A DNA stretch of 39,732 nucleotides from Candidatus Erabacter solicola. Its GTDB lineage: Bacteria > Vulcanimicrobiota > Vulcanimicrobiia > Vulcanimicrobiales > Vulcanimicrobiaceae. The notes under the pieces are model-generated. The model saw only the letters and a list, made by a program, of their open reading frames with translations, made no database searches and was not told where the DNA came from. Where the stretch lies: the NCBI GenBank assembly GCA_003136895.1, contig PLDY01000012.1:1-39732 (forward strand), in the 5' to 3' direction. Positions 21,930 to 31,281 of the stretch are shown here, piece after piece. Position 1 is the stretch's first letter; each line of letters starts with the position of its first letter. Made by a program: the position numbers and the translations under genes.

Positions 21930-22931
21930 ATGCGCCTGAACGGGACGTGGAGAATGCGCGTGTTGGGCGCGCTGCTAGCGACACTCGCGATCGGGCTCCT
22001 CGATACGCGCGCTGCATTCGCCCAGGAAGCATTCCCCCAAGGAGGCTTCGCCCAGGGGGGCTTGGGCCAGGAAAGTCTCGGCTTGAGATTCACGCCGATC
22101 AACTTTCAACACGACGTCGTCTTCACGCTGGTGCTCGGAACCGACGCGGCGACGAGTGCGCGAATCGCCGTAACGCTCGCCCGGCGGCTCAGACAGAACG
22201 GACTGGATAATCCCGGAGGCTCGGCCCCGGCGGCCCCGGTGCGCGACGCGTGGATCGTGCCCGAAGGCGGATGGACGCTCGCGGATTACGAGCAGCAGTG
22301 CGCGGCCGATGCGAAGACGCGCGGTGCGTTCATCGTGATGCCGCCCGCCATTACAAATGCTGCGGACAACTATATCGCGCTTCTGCGATCGTGGACCGAC
22401 GTCTCGTTCAGCGTTCTGGTCGCCGAGTGCCGGCACGAAGGCATCGGGCGATCGGTGATGCTATCGGAAAACGGGGCGAGCCTAGCTCCGGCGCCGGGTC
22501 GCGGAGGCACGACCGCAGTGGTGTGGGTATCCGAGACGCCGTCGAGAGGGAGAGCGGGCCGCTCCCAGGTTGAATTCTTCCCGCTGACCGTATTGACGTC
22601 GGTTTACTTTGCCTTCGCGCCACAGCGGCTTTCCCAGACGACGACCGTGACGGCTTTCCCCACGCCGAATCCGTTGCCCGTTGGCGGCGCTCGCACGTCG
22701 GTGTCGACCCTTCAGTCGACGACGTTAAATGCATCCGGCACCGGATCGCTTCAGAGCGGCGTCTTGTCCGCATTTTCGGGAAATGGGCTAGGCGGTACGA
22801 TCGGTGCGCAGCCCAGTCCGGAGACGCAAGCGTTGCACGCCGCCGATGACGCGATCGGTCACCTCTTGGCCGATCAACTCAACCGCGATTGCAAGCGGTT
22901 GGCGCCGATCCCCGCGTTTTGCGGCTGGTGA
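21930..22931 (+). CDS. Secreted protein of unknown function
   Basis: A 333-residue protein with a Sec signal peptide (RMRVLGALLATLAIGLLDTR, cleavage near AAFAQ). It is followed by a short repeat (AFPQGGFAQGGLGQ, residues about 32-45) and a globular region (about 50-180) with GWTLADYEQQCAADAKTRGA. A Ser/Thr/Gly-rich low-complexity stretch (about 245-295, SVSTLQSTTLNASGTGSLQS) precedes a C-terminal helical part with a Cys pair (RDCKRL and AFCGW). No family was recognised. The clear Shine-Dalgarno GGAGGT, 6 nt before ATG 21930, fixes the start over the internal ATG at 21954. It diverges from the retropepsin lipoprotein across a region with inverted repeats. Confidence 0.7.
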   Translation: MRLNGTWRMRVLGALLATLAIGLLDTRAAFAQEAFPQGGFAQGGLGQESLGLRFTPINFQHDVVFTLVLGTDAATSARIAVTLARRLRQNGLDNPGGSAPAAPVRDAWIVPEGGWTLADYEQQCAADAKTRGAFIVMPPAITNAADNYIALLRSWTDVSFSVLVAECRHEGIGRSVMLSENGASLAPAPGRGGTTAVVWVSETPSRGRAGRSQVEFFPLTVLTSVYFAFAPQRLSQTTTVTAFPTPNPLPVGGARTSVSTLQSTTLNASGTGSLQSGVLSAFSGNGLGGTIGAQPSPETQALHAADDAIGHLLADQLNRDCKRLAPIPAFCGW

Positions 22932-22944
22932 CACAAGTACGGCG

Positions 22945-25245
22945 TCAGCCGGATGATGAGCGCAGACTAGAGCGCACGCGAATCACTTGCCCATCCGTCT
23001 CGATCGTGACGGCGCCGTTTTCGTCGGTTCGATAGAGCGCCGCTCCCGCAGCTTTTAAGGTTTCGAGTGTTTGCGGCGCCGGATGACCGAAAAGATTGTT
23101 GCGGCCGACCGAGATGATCGCATACTTCGGGTGAACCGCGTCAATGAAGGCGTGAGTGGAGCTGTAGGCGGAGCCGTGATGGCCAACCTTCAAGACGTCG
23201 GCGTGCAGATCGGCGCCCGCGTGCAGGATGCGTTGTTCGGCTTCCGAGCCGGCATCGCCCGTGAAGAGCATGCGAAACGCCTTGTACTGCAACATGAAGA
23301 CGAGCGAGTTGTTGTTGATATCGTTGCGCGATCCCGTTATGAACGGTTCCTGCGGCCCGAGAAACGTCAGCGTGACGCCGTCGCTCGTTTTCCAAACCGA
23401 GCCCGCACGCGGATAGATGGTCGGCGTATGTTTGTCGCGCGCGACGCCGAGCGCGTCGCGATACGCGAACCCGCCGTACTCCTGTCCGGAGTCCGCGAAC
23501 GCGTCGGCTCCCAAGGTCCGCAGCACGGGCGGCAGGCCGCCGGCGTGATCGCCGTGCGGGTGGGAGAGCAGAACGCCATCGAGGTGATGGATGCCCTGCC
23601 GAACGAGAAACGGCACGACGATGCGTTCGCCGATCGCTTCGGCCGGAGAGCCCGTCACGAGCGAGCGTCCGCGCTCGAGGCGGCCGCCGGCATCGACCAG
23701 ATACGCGTGCCCGTCCGGCGTGCGAATCAGGATCGCGTCGGCTTGGCCCACATCGATCGCCGTGATGACGAGATCGCGCGAGATTGGGCGCGGCGGCCAC
23801 GCGCAGAGCGCGATCGCCGCAGCGACGAGGATCGCGGCTGACAAACGGCGCCTTCGCGCGAGCAGGGCGGCCGCGCCGCCGAGCGCGAGATCGTAACACG
23901 CGATTGCCCACATCGGCGGTGGTGTGGCGACGACATGCGCACCCGGTAAGGAAGCGGTGAAGCGCACGACGCCGACGATCCACATCAAGACGGACGTCTC
24001 GACGTTCGCGAGCGCCTGCGCGACGAGCGGAATCGGCGTCGCGGCGAGTTCGAGCAGACCGATCAGCATCGCGACGCCGACCGCGGGAACGACGAACGCG
24101 TTCGCGAGCGACGCATACGGAGCTATCACGAGAAACGCGAATGCCGTGAGTGGCCAGGTACCGGCTTGGGTCGCAAACGTCAGCGCGAGCGCCTCGCGTG
24201 CTGGTTCGGGCAGCCCGAAGCGTTCGAGTGCGCTCGCAAACGGCTCGGCAAAGAGCAAGATCGCGCCGACGCACGAGAACGAGAGCGCGAACGAAAGCGA
24301 TGTCACCGAATCAGGCCGGAGCGCCGCGACGACGATCGCGGCGGCGGCCAACGCATTCCACGAAAGCGCGGAGCGGCCCGTGGCCCGCGCCAGAAGGCCG
24401 AACGAGAGCATCGTTGCGGCGCGAATCGACGGCAGATGCGCGCCGCTGAAGACGGCGTAGAGCCAAACGATCGCGATCGCGCCGAGCGACGAACCGATGC
24501 GGCCGCCTCCGCAGAGGGCGATCGCTCCGATGGCGAGCGCGGCGATCACGCCGAGGTGCAGTCCGGCGGTGACCAGGATGTGAACCGTGCCCGTATCCTG
24601 AAATTCGCCGCGTAGATCGGGCGGAAGCGCCCCGCGTTCGCCCCACAGCGCACCGGCGAGGATCGTCGCATAGGGCTCGTCGAGGCGCTCGCGCAGACGC
24701 GCGCCGCCCCAAGCGCGCAGGCGCGGAATCCACAGCGATGCATCGCGCGAATCGGTTGCGCTTACCGAGATGACGTGCGCGCGCTCGAGCCGTCCGGCGA
24801 GCCCGCGTTCCGACGCGAGTTCGCGCGGGGACGCTTCGCCCTCGTTGCGAGCGTCGCCGGGCGGTTCGTAGCGCGCGTAAGCCCGCACGCGCGAACCGAT
24901 CTCGAGTGCGGTATGCGCGATCAGCGTCGTAACATGTCGCCCATCATCGAGGCGCAGGACGAATTCGCCCGCTTCGAGGGCGCCGGTTCGCTCGACGACG
25001 ACGCCTTCGTAGAGATGCGAGCGCGAATCTTCGGGAGCGAAGCTCGGGCTGCCGCGTACCTGTGCGAGGAAGGCGCCGAGCGCGAGGGCCGTCACGATGG
25101 CCGCACGAAGGTCGGCCCCAGGAACGCGCGCGAAGCGTGCGAGTAGGAGCGTGGCACCGAGTACCGGTACCGCGAATCCTCGAAGTCCGCTCGCGATACC
25201 GGTGAGAAACGCAAGCGCGAGCGGAACGAGAGACGCTCGGAGCAT
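22945..25245 (-). CDS. comEC: ComEC/Rec2 DNA internalisation channel
   Basis: A 766-residue competence protein. The N-terminal helices and OB-like region (about residues 1-180, DUF4131) are followed by the ComEC transmembrane channel domain (about 185-470), with HILVTAGLHLGVIAALAI and GAHLPSIRAATMLSFGLLAR as the family signatures. The C-terminal metallo-beta-lactamase domain (about 500-760) has VLLSHPHGDHAGGLPP, the metal site HPHGDH, then LFTGDAG and VLKVGHHGSAYSS. ComEC carries one DNA strand across the inner membrane, and the MBL domain is proposed to degrade the other strand. A ComEA gene lies at 29605-30240, so both DNA-uptake proteins are present, supporting natural transformability. 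The gene starts 44 bp from the divergent epimerase. Confidence 0.93.
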   Translation of the reverse strand: MLRASLVPLALAFLTGIASGLRGFAVPVLGATLLLARFARVPGADLRAAIVTALALGAFLAQVRGSPSFAPEDSRSHLYEGVVVERTGALEAGEFVLRLDDGRHVTTLIAHTALEIGSRVRAYARYEPPGDARNEGEASPRELASERGLAGRLERAHVISVSATDSRDASLWIPRLRAWGGARLRERLDEPYATILAGALWGERGALPPDLRGEFQDTGTVHILVTAGLHLGVIAALAIGAIALCGGGRIGSSLGAIAIVWLYAVFSGAHLPSIRAATMLSFGLLARATGRSALSWNALAAAAIVVAALRPDSVTSLSFALSFSCVGAILLFAEPFASALERFGLPEPAREALALTFATQAGTWPLTAFAFLVIAPYASLANAFVVPAVGVAMLIGLLELAATPIPLVAQALANVETSVLMWIVGVVRFTASLPGAHVVATPPPMWAIACYDLALGGAAALLARRRRLSAAILVAAAIALCAWPPRPISRDLVITAIDVGQADAILIRTPDGHAYLVDAGGRLERGRSLVTGSPAEAIGERIVVPFLVRQGIHHLDGVLLSHPHGDHAGGLPPVLRTLGADAFADSGQEYGGFAYRDALGVARDKHTPTIYPRAGSVWKTSDGVTLTFLGPQEPFITGSRNDINNNSLVFMLQYKAFRMLFTGDAGSEAEQRILHAGADLHADVLKVGHHGSAYSSTHAFIDAVHPKYAIISVGRNNLFGHPAPQTLETLKAAGAALYRTDENGAVTIETDGQVIRVRSSLRSSSG

Positions 25246-25289
25246 ACGAGCCGGATCGCGACGAAGAGTCCCGTTGCCAAGGAGTTAGA

Positions 25290-26222
25290 TTGCGGATCAT
25301 CGTTACCGGCGGGGCCGGCTTCATCGGATCGCACATTGCCGAAGCGTATTGCGCGGCGGGCCATGAGGTGATCGTGCTCGACAGCTTGTGGGCGCACGGC
25401 GGTGGCCGCCGCGACAACGTGCCCGCGGGCGCGTCGTTCATCCATCTCGATATCCGCGACCAGGGGCTCGAGCGAATCTTTCGCGAGTTTTCACCCGAGG
25501 TCGTGAGCCATCACGCCGCGCAGCATTCGGTCGCGATCAGCGCGCGCGATCCGCGCCTCGATGCCGACGTGAACGTGCTCGGATTGATCAACGTCCTCGA
25601 TACCGCGGTCAAAGCGGGGGTCCGCAAGGTCGTCTTCGCCTCGAGCGGTGCGACGTTCGGCGAGCCGGAGAGACTGCCGATCACCGAAGCGACGCCGCAA
25701 CTGCCCGAATCGCCCTACGCGATCACCAAGATGATCGCCGAACACTACCTGCGCTTCTATAAAGCGCAGCACGGCCTCGATTTCACGTCGTTGCGCTACG
25801 GAAACGTCTACGGCCCGCGCCAGGATCCGTCCGGCGAGGCCGGCGTCATCGCGATTTTCATCGGGCGCTTTCTGGCGGAGCAGGGCGTCAAGATCTTCTG
25901 GGACGGCGAGCAGACGCGCGACTACGTCTACGCCGGCGACATCGCCGCGCTGAACGTGATCGCACTCGACCGAGGTTCGGGCAAGTGCTACGGTATCGGC
26001 ACGAACACGAAGACGAGCGTCAACAAGATCTACCGCACGCTGGTCGAGGTCACGGGGTTTGCCGCGCCGATGGAATATTTACCGAAGCGCGCGGGCGACG
26101 TGCGCGATGCACAAATCGACTCCGCACTCGCCAAGAAAGAGCTCGGCTGGGAGCCGAAGACAACGTTGCTCGAGGGGATGAAGGCGACCGTCGCCTATTT
26201 CCGCGTAGGGCTGCCCGAGTAG
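25290..26222 (+). CDS. NAD-dependent epimerase/dehydratase (extended SDR, GalE-like)
   Basis: A 310-residue extended short-chain dehydrogenase. The NAD-binding motif VTGGAGFIGSHIAEAY is at the N-terminus, the SSGATFG segment supplies the catalytic Ser, and YAITK gives Tyr143 and Lys147. The substrate region RYGNVYGPRQDP and the C-terminal AKKELGWEPKTTLLEGM are typical of UDP-glucose 4-epimerase and UDP-glucuronate decarboxylase relatives. It probably acts on a nucleotide sugar for cell-surface polysaccharide, but the exact sugar cannot be read. The start is TTG at 25290, supported by an AAGGAG 6 nt upstream; no ATG in frame comes before the Rossmann motif. Its TAG stop overlaps the GTG start of the next gene (TAGTG), so they are coupled. 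Confidence 0.88.
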   Translation: MRIIVTGGAGFIGSHIAEAYCAAGHEVIVLDSLWAHGGGRRDNVPAGASFIHLDIRDQGLERIFREFSPEVVSHHAAQHSVAISARDPRLDADVNVLGLINVLDTAVKAGVRKVVFASSGATFGEPERLPITEATPQLPESPYAITKMIAEHYLRFYKAQHGLDFTSLRYGNVYGPRQDPSGEAGVIAIFIGRFLAEQGVKIFWDGEQTRDYVYAGDIAALNVIALDRGSGKCYGIGTNTKTSVNKIYRTLVEVTGFAAPMEYLPKRAGDVRDAQIDSALAKKELGWEPKTTLLEGMKATVAYFRVGLPE

Positions 26223-27025
26223 TGCGAGCAGGTTTCATCGACCTGGCCGGACGCGTGAGCATCGTGACCGGCGGCGGTCGCGGCATTGGCGCCGCGGCCG
26301 GTCTCGAACTCGCCAAGGCCGGTTCCGATATCGCGCTCTTCGATCTGGATGGCGGCGAAGCGGGCATCATCGCCGGCAAGATCGCGCGCGAGACGGGCGT
26401 GAAGGCGCGCGGCTACGCCGTCGACGTGCGCAAGGCTGACGTCTTGCGCGGCATGTGCGACGCCGTTGCGCAAGATTTCGGCGGCATCGATCATTTGATC
26501 AACAACGCGGGGGTGCAATTCGTCGCGCCGCTGGCGGAGTTTCCGGACGACAAGTGGGACTTCGTCACCGCCGTCAATCTCGATGGCGTCTTCTACGGAA
26601 CCAAAGCGGTCTGGCCGCACATGGCGGCGCGTAAGCGCGGCCGCATCGTCAACGTCGCGAGCGTCCACGCGCTCGTCGCGTCACCCTACAAGCCGGCCTA
26701 CGTGGCCGCGAAGCACGGCGTCCTCGGCTTGACGCGCGCATCGGCGCTCGAAGGCGCTCCGCTCGGCATCACCGTCAACGCGGTCTGTCCGGGCGCCGTG
26801 ATGACCGACCTCGTGCGCAAGCAGGCGGCGCAATTGCAACAGTCGTACGGCGGCGGCATCGGCGCGGAAGAAGCGCTCGCGCGAGCGTTCCTCGACCTCA
26901 TGCCGACCAATCGTTTCATCGACCCCGAGGAAGTCGCGCAACTGTGCGTCTACTTGTGCTCCGATGCCGCGCGTTCGATCACGGGCGCGCCGATCTCAAT
27001 CGACGGCGGCTGGTCCGCGCACTAG
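26222..27025 (+). CDS. bdhA: D-3-hydroxybutyrate dehydrogenase (SDR family)
   Basis: A 267-residue classical SDR. Cofactor motif TGGGRGIG at residues 16-23, NNAGVQFVAPLAEFP, catalytic Ser in NVASVHALVASP, Tyr160 and Lys164 in YVAAKHG, and C-terminal ITGAPISIDGGWSAH. The sequences NNAGVQFVAP, SVHALVASPYKPAYVAAKHG and AVCPGAVMTDLV closely match bacterial 3-hydroxybutyrate dehydrogenase, which interconverts D-3-hydroxybutyrate and acetoacetate with NAD. That links it to use of polyhydroxybutyrate or ketone bodies. Start is GTG at 26222, overlapping the epimerase stop by one base; a longer frame upstream lies inside the epimerase gene and is a shadow. A metabolic link to the coupled epimerase is not obvious. 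Confidence 0.88.
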   Translation: MRAGFIDLAGRVSIVTGGGRGIGAAAGLELAKAGSDIALFDLDGGEAGIIAGKIARETGVKARGYAVDVRKADVLRGMCDAVAQDFGGIDHLINNAGVQFVAPLAEFPDDKWDFVTAVNLDGVFYGTKAVWPHMAARKRGRIVNVASVHALVASPYKPAYVAAKHGVLGLTRASALEGAPLGITVNAVCPGAVMTDLVRKQAAQLQQSYGGGIGAEEALARAFLDLMPTNRFIDPEEVAQLCVYLCSDAARSITGAPISIDGGWSAH

Positions 27026-27043
27026 TTTCGCGAGCGCGCACAC

Positions 27044-29536
27044 TTATGCGACGACGAAGCTGAGCAGTTTGCCGGTGACGAAGATCCGTTTGCGGATCGT
27101 CTTGCCTTCGAGATGCGCGGCGATCTTCGGGTCGGCGAGCGCGAGCGCGACCGCGTCGTCTTCGCTGACTCCCGGCGCTGCGACGATCCGGCCGCGCAGT
27201 TTGCCGTTGATCTGCACGACGAGTTCGATCTCCGAGACGGCCAGCGCTTGCGGGTCGGGCTCGATCCAGCGTTCGAGATGCACGGAGCTTTCGTAGCCCA
27301 TGCGGTGCCACAACTCTTCGGCGATGTGCGGCGCGAACGGCGCCAGCACGATCGGCAGCGAGTGCACCGCGTACAGCACGGCCGGGTCCGCGTTCGCGCC
27401 GGCGCTCTGCACGAGTTTGGTCAGCGTGTTGACGAGTTCGTCGAGGCGCGCCAGGGTCGTGTTGTAGTGGAAACGCCGCGTCGAGGTCTCTTCCGCACCC
27501 GATTTGAGCGCTGCGTGAACGCTGCGCACGAGCTCGCGCTGCGCGTCGCTGCCGATCGGCGGCAGCTCGTCGAGGGCAACGTCGCGCGCACGAACCAGTA
27601 GCGGCTCGCACGCGCGCCAGACGCGGTCGAGGAATCGAATGCGTCCGCCGATACCCTCGTCGGTCCATTCCATCGTGTCTTCGGGCGGCGTCGCCTTGAG
27701 CAAGAAGAGACGCATCGCATCGACGCCGTACGTTTCGACGGTCTCATCGATCCCGACCACGTTACCCTTGCTCTTGCTCATCTTTTCGCCGCCGCGCATC
27801 ACGTTGCCATGATTGAAGAGGCGTTGGAAAGGCGCGTCGGGTCCGCTGACCCAGCCCTTGTCGTGAAGATACATGTAGAAGAAACGCGCATACAGCAGAT
27901 GCAAGACCGCATGTTCGGCACCGCCGATATATTGATCGACGTTCAGCCACGGATTGACGCGCGCCGGATCGAAGGGCGCGCGATCGTTATGCGGGTCGAG
28001 GTAGCGAATGTAGTACCACGACGAGTCAAAGAACGTATCCATCGTATCGGTCTCGCGCCGCGCCGGGCCGCCGCAACGCGGGCAAGCGACGTTTAGGAAC
28101 GACTCCACGCGCGCCAGCGGCGAGCCTTCGCCGGTGATCGGCGCGTTGGGAGGCAGCAGGACCGGAAGGTCGGAATCGGCGACCGGGACTTCGCCGTCGC
28201 GTTCGCAGTACACGATCGGAATCGGCGTCCCCCAGTAGCGCTGGCGCGAAACGAGCCAATCGCGAATGCGATAGTTGACCGTCCGTTCCCCAAGTGCGAG
28301 CGCGCCGAGCCGGTCGGCCATCGCTTCACGCGCGCGCGCCGAATTCATGCCGCTGAAGTCGCCGCTCGCGATCAGGCGGCCTTCGCCGAGGTACGCGGCT
28401 TGCATCGGCAACTCGCTCGAGACGCCGTGCTCTTCGATCACGCGCGCGACCGGTAATCCAGCCTTTCGCGCGAATTCGAAATCACGCTCGTCATGCGCCG
28501 GAACGCCCATGACGGCACCCGTGCCGTATTCGGCCAACACGTAGTTCGTCACCCAAATCGGAATCCGCTCGTTGGAGAGCGGGTTGCGCGCGTAGGCGCC
28601 GGTCGGAACGCCCGCCTTCTCCATCAGGCTCGTGCGTTCGAGTTCGGACTTGTTGCGTACCGAGGCCGCGAACGTCTCGACGGCATTGCACCCCTTGGGG
28701 AACCGCTCGAGAATCGTCGCGACGATCGGATGCTCCGGCGCGAGCGCGAGATAGGTCACGCCGTACAGCGTGTCGATGCGCGTCGTATAGACTGCGACGC
28801 GGTCGGGGATATGCTCGACTTCGAAAGAGAAGGTGACGCCTTCGCTGCGTCCGATCCAATTACGCTGCATCGTGCGGATCTTATCGGGCCAGCCGTCGAG
28901 GCCGTCGATCGCAGCCAGCAAACGATCGATGTAAGCGGTGATTTTTAAGAACCACTGCGACAGATTGCGGCGCTCGACCAAATGGCCGCAGCGCCAGCAG
29001 CGTCCGTCTTCGACCTGCTCGTTGGCGAGGACTGTCTGATCGTGCGGACACCAATTGACCGGCGCCTCGCGCTTATACGCGAGCCCGTCGGCATACAGAC
29101 GCAAGAAGAGCCATTGATTCCAGCGATAGTACGATGGCTCGCACGTCGAGAATTCGCGCGACCAATCGTAGCCGGTGCCCATCAGCCGGAGCTGCCGCCG
29201 CATGTTGTCGACGTTCTGCCGCGTCCACACCGCAGGGTCGGCGCCGCGCTGGATCGCGGCGTTCTCGGCCGGCAGGCCGAATGAATCGAAACCCATCGGG
29301 TGCATGACGTTGTAACCCTGCATGCGCATCAGGCGAGCATAGGCATCGCCGAGCGTGTAGTTCTTGGCGTGTCCCACGTGAAGATCGCCCGAAGGATATG
29401 GCAGCATCTCGAGCACGTAAAACTTCTCGCGCGGGTCATCATCGTTCGCGCGATAAATGCCGTCGCGTTCCCAGCGTTCTTGCCAGGCGCGTTCGACGCT
29501 GCGGAAATCGTAGACGTTGGGACGGTCCTCGCTCAT
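27044..29536 (-). CDS. leuS: Leucyl-tRNA synthetase
   Basis: An 830-residue class I synthetase that charges tRNA-Leu. The HIGH motif appears as HVGH (residues 53-56) in MLPYPSGDLHVGHAKNY, and the KMSKS motif in GEKMSKSKGNVVG near residue 580. A zinc-type cluster (WCPHDQTVLANEQVEDGRCW) lies near 180. The CP1 editing domain (about 220-410, including TRIDTLYGVTYLALAPEH) would hydrolyse mischarged tRNA. A second Cys motif (CPRCGG) is near 490. The C-terminal anticodon-binding and LeuS-specific domains finish with NGKLRGRI and the usual short tail. The length is typical of the bacterial enzyme. No T-box leader fits in the 68-bp gap to the divergent comEA gene. Convergent with bdhA. Confidence 0.97.
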   Translation of the reverse strand: MSEDRPNVYDFRSVERAWQERWERDGIYRANDDDPREKFYVLEMLPYPSGDLHVGHAKNYTLGDAYARLMRMQGYNVMHPMGFDSFGLPAENAAIQRGADPAVWTRQNVDNMRRQLRLMGTGYDWSREFSTCEPSYYRWNQWLFLRLYADGLAYKREAPVNWCPHDQTVLANEQVEDGRCWRCGHLVERRNLSQWFLKITAYIDRLLAAIDGLDGWPDKIRTMQRNWIGRSEGVTFSFEVEHIPDRVAVYTTRIDTLYGVTYLALAPEHPIVATILERFPKGCNAVETFAASVRNKSELERTSLMEKAGVPTGAYARNPLSNERIPIWVTNYVLAEYGTGAVMGVPAHDERDFEFARKAGLPVARVIEEHGVSSELPMQAAYLGEGRLIASGDFSGMNSARAREAMADRLGALALGERTVNYRIRDWLVSRQRYWGTPIPIVYCERDGEVPVADSDLPVLLPPNAPITGEGSPLARVESFLNVACPRCGGPARRETDTMDTFFDSSWYYIRYLDPHNDRAPFDPARVNPWLNVDQYIGGAEHAVLHLLYARFFYMYLHDKGWVSGPDAPFQRLFNHGNVMRGGEKMSKSKGNVVGIDETVETYGVDAMRLFLLKATPPEDTMEWTDEGIGGRIRFLDRVWRACEPLLVRARDVALDELPPIGSDAQRELVRSVHAALKSGAEETSTRRFHYNTTLARLDELVNTLTKLVQSAGANADPAVLYAVHSLPIVLAPFAPHIAEELWHRMGYESSVHLERWIEPDPQALAVSEIELVVQINGKLRGRIVAAPGVSEDDAVALALADPKIAAHLEGKTIRKRIFVTGKLLSFVVA

Positions 29537-29604
29537 CCCGCCCTTTCTTCCGGCGCCGGCGCGGCGCTCCTAGTTGCCGGGCGCGGCGGCGTGATTTCCC
29601 GGGC

Positions 29605-30240
29605 ATGAATAAACGTCGCACGCTCCTCGTTCTTGCGGTGGCGCTCGCCGTGGGAGCCGCGCTCTTCCGTGCGGCTCGTCCGGCCGTCCCGACGCCCCCT
29701 ATGCTCTCCGTACCGGTCGTCGCGCGCAGTGCGGCCCCGGCGCAACTCGTCGTCTACGTCGCCGGAGCGGTGGCGCGTCCCGGCGTCTACCATGTACCTC
29801 CCGGCGCGCGCACCGAGGCCGCGCTGCGTGCCGCGGGCGGCGCAGCGAGCAATGCCGACCCGGTCGCCGTCAATCTCGCCGAAACGATGCGCGACGGCGA
29901 AGAGGTCGTCGTCCCCGTCCTCGGCGACCGCGCCACGCCGGCGCGAACGTGCGCCGCGCCGCGCCGGCGCGCGACGACGAGCCGCAGCCGATTTTCTCGA
30001 CAGCGCGGCGGCGGAGCGACGAAAAAACCTCCGCCCGCAGCGCCGGTCGACATCAATCAGGCGGACGTCGCGCAACTGGAAGCATTGCCCGGAATCGGGC
30101 CGCGTCTAGCGCAACGGATCGTTGCGTTTCGCACTGAGAACGGACCGTTCGGCGACGCGCAAGCGTTGCTCGACGTCAACGGCGTGAGCGATCGCATTCT
30201 GCGCGAGATCGAGCCGTACGTCGTCTTCAGCGGACGCTAA
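29605..30240 (+). CDS. comEA: ComEA-like DNA-binding competence protein
   Basis: A 211-residue protein with an N-terminal membrane anchor (RRTLLVLAVALAVGAALF) and an SLBB domain (about residues 48-112, VVYVAGAVARPGVYHVPPGA). A basic, low-complexity linker (about 113-148, rich in Arg, Ala and Pro) leads to a helix-hairpin-helix DNA-binding domain (about 150-211, VDINQADVAQLEALPGIGPR and further). ComEA binds incoming double-stranded DNA outside the inner membrane and hands it to ComEC, encoded at 22945-25245. The start at ATG 29605 gives the expected short N-terminus before the anchor; the frame runs further upstream only as shadow of the divergent leuS. In many genomes comEA and comEC are adjacent; here they are separated by four genes. 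Confidence 0.9.
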   Translation: MNKRRTLLVLAVALAVGAALFRAARPAVPTPPMLSVPVVARSAAPAQLVVYVAGAVARPGVYHVPPGARTEAALRAAGGAASNADPVAVNLAETMRDGEEVVVPVLGDRATPARTCAAPRRRATTSRSRFSRQRGGGATKKPPPAAPVDINQADVAQLEALPGIGPRLAQRIVAFRTENGPFGDAQALLDVNGVSDRILREIEPYVVFSGR

Positions 30241-30273
30241 GCGAAAGCGCCCGGATCGCTCCGAGCGCTTCGC
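30241..30273. terminator. Possible hairpin between convergent genes
   Basis: Arms 30241-30250 and 30265-30273 pair over 9 bp with one bulged A, around a 14-nt loop, in the 40-bp gap between the convergent comEA and TPM-domain genes. There is no T-run on either side, so it is a weak terminator candidate only. Confidence 0.25.
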
Positions 30274-30280
30274 GTTCTCG

Positions 30281-31222
30281 TTACCAGCCGCCGCCGGAAT
30301 CGCCGCCGCCGCCGCCGCCATCGAATCCGCCGCCGGAGTCGCCCCAGCTACCGCCGCCCATATCGCCCGTGTCGGCTTGACCGGCATCCGATTGAAAGCC
30401 TGAAGTGTCGGCGCCCGACGATCCATCACCGCCGAAACCGGCGTTGTCGCCCGGCGTGATGTTTTGACCTTGATGGCCGAACATCTCGTTGCCGAGCCAA
30501 GCCCCGCCGAGACCGCCGAGCAGCCCGCTGAAGAAGCCGCCGCCGCCACCGCCGCCATAGCCGCCGCCCATGCCGGGCCCCATGCCTTGGCCGTATCCCG
30601 GCGGCATCATGCGCGGCCCGGCGATCGCGCGGAAGACTGCGCGGATGATCAGAAAACCTGCGATCAGGAATAGAGCGAGCCAAATGAGTCCCATGCCGCC
30701 TCCAAATGACGAACCGCTGGAGCCACGTGAGAGCTGGCGAGACGTCGTGGTTTGATGCGCGCCGGCCGGCGCGCGAACGTGACTTTGATATTGGTCGATG
30801 ACCAGACCGACGCCGGTCTTGATGGCCTGGTCCGGGTCGCCGCTACGCAGATAACCGCGCATGGCATCGTGAATGTTTCCGAACGTACCCGCCGGGAATA
30901 TCGCTTTCGATGCAACGTCGCCGACGACTGCGTCTTGCTTTTCCGCCTTGGAAAAATAGAAGAGCACGCCGTTGACTTGTTCGCGCGCGAACGTATCTTC
31001 GGCCGCTTTCGACAACGTTCGATTGGCCAGCGAATCCTCGGTGATGACGACGACTTCCTTGCCGGTTTGTCGCTCGAAATCGGCGATCTGCGAATTGAGC
31101 GTCGCCACCGTTGCAGGCGAAAACAACGCCGCGCCATCGGTCACGTAAGAAGTCCGCGCGAGTGCGGGCGCCATCATCGCTAAAGCGAGCGCGCAAGCCG
31201 CGATCGCGATATTCAATCTCAT
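30281..31222 (-). CDS. TPM-domain (YgcG-like) membrane-anchored protein
   Basis: A 313-residue protein with a Sec signal peptide (MRLNIAIAACALALAMMAPA, cleavage near LAR). It is followed by a TPM domain (about residues 25-140, YVTDGAALFSPATVATLNSQ and VVVITEDSLANRTLSKAAED, with NGVLFYFSKAEKQDAVVGD). One transmembrane helix lies at about 180-203 (GLIWLALFLIAGFLIIRAVF). The long C-terminus is made of glycine-rich, Met/Tyr and Asp/Ser repeats ending GGGFDGGGGGGDSGGGW. The TPM fold is found in photosystem II repair factors and in membrane proteins of unknown role; Gly-rich tails are common in YgcG relatives. The start at 31222 is supported by AGGAG 5 nt upstream; in-frame starts at 31234 and 31243 lack this. 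Confidence 0.85.
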   Translation of the reverse strand: MRLNIAIAACALALAMMAPALARTSYVTDGAALFSPATVATLNSQIADFERQTGKEVVVITEDSLANRTLSKAAEDTFAREQVNGVLFYFSKAEKQDAVVGDVASKAIFPAGTFGNIHDAMRGYLRSGDPDQAIKTGVGLVIDQYQSHVRAPAGAHQTTTSRQLSRGSSGSSFGGGMGLIWLALFLIAGFLIIRAVFRAIAGPRMMPPGYGQGMGPGMGGGYGGGGGGGFFSGLLGGLGGAWLGNEMFGHQGQNITPGDNAGFGGDGSSGADTSGFQSDAGQADTGDMGGGSWGDSGGGFDGGGGGGDSGGGW

Positions 31223-31281
31223 AGTGCTCCTCATGCGAGCCACATTCCTAAGTACCCGGTCGCCGGGGAAAGGTTTCCACG

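Noticed and set aside
29537-29604. Possible T-box or amino-acid leader upstream of leuS
   Set aside because: Only 68 bp separate leuS from comEA; no T-box motif or terminator/antiterminator pair fits.
30281-30600. Tandem GC-rich DNA repeat (gccgccgcc)
   Set aside because: It simply encodes the Gly-rich tail of the TPM-domain protein.
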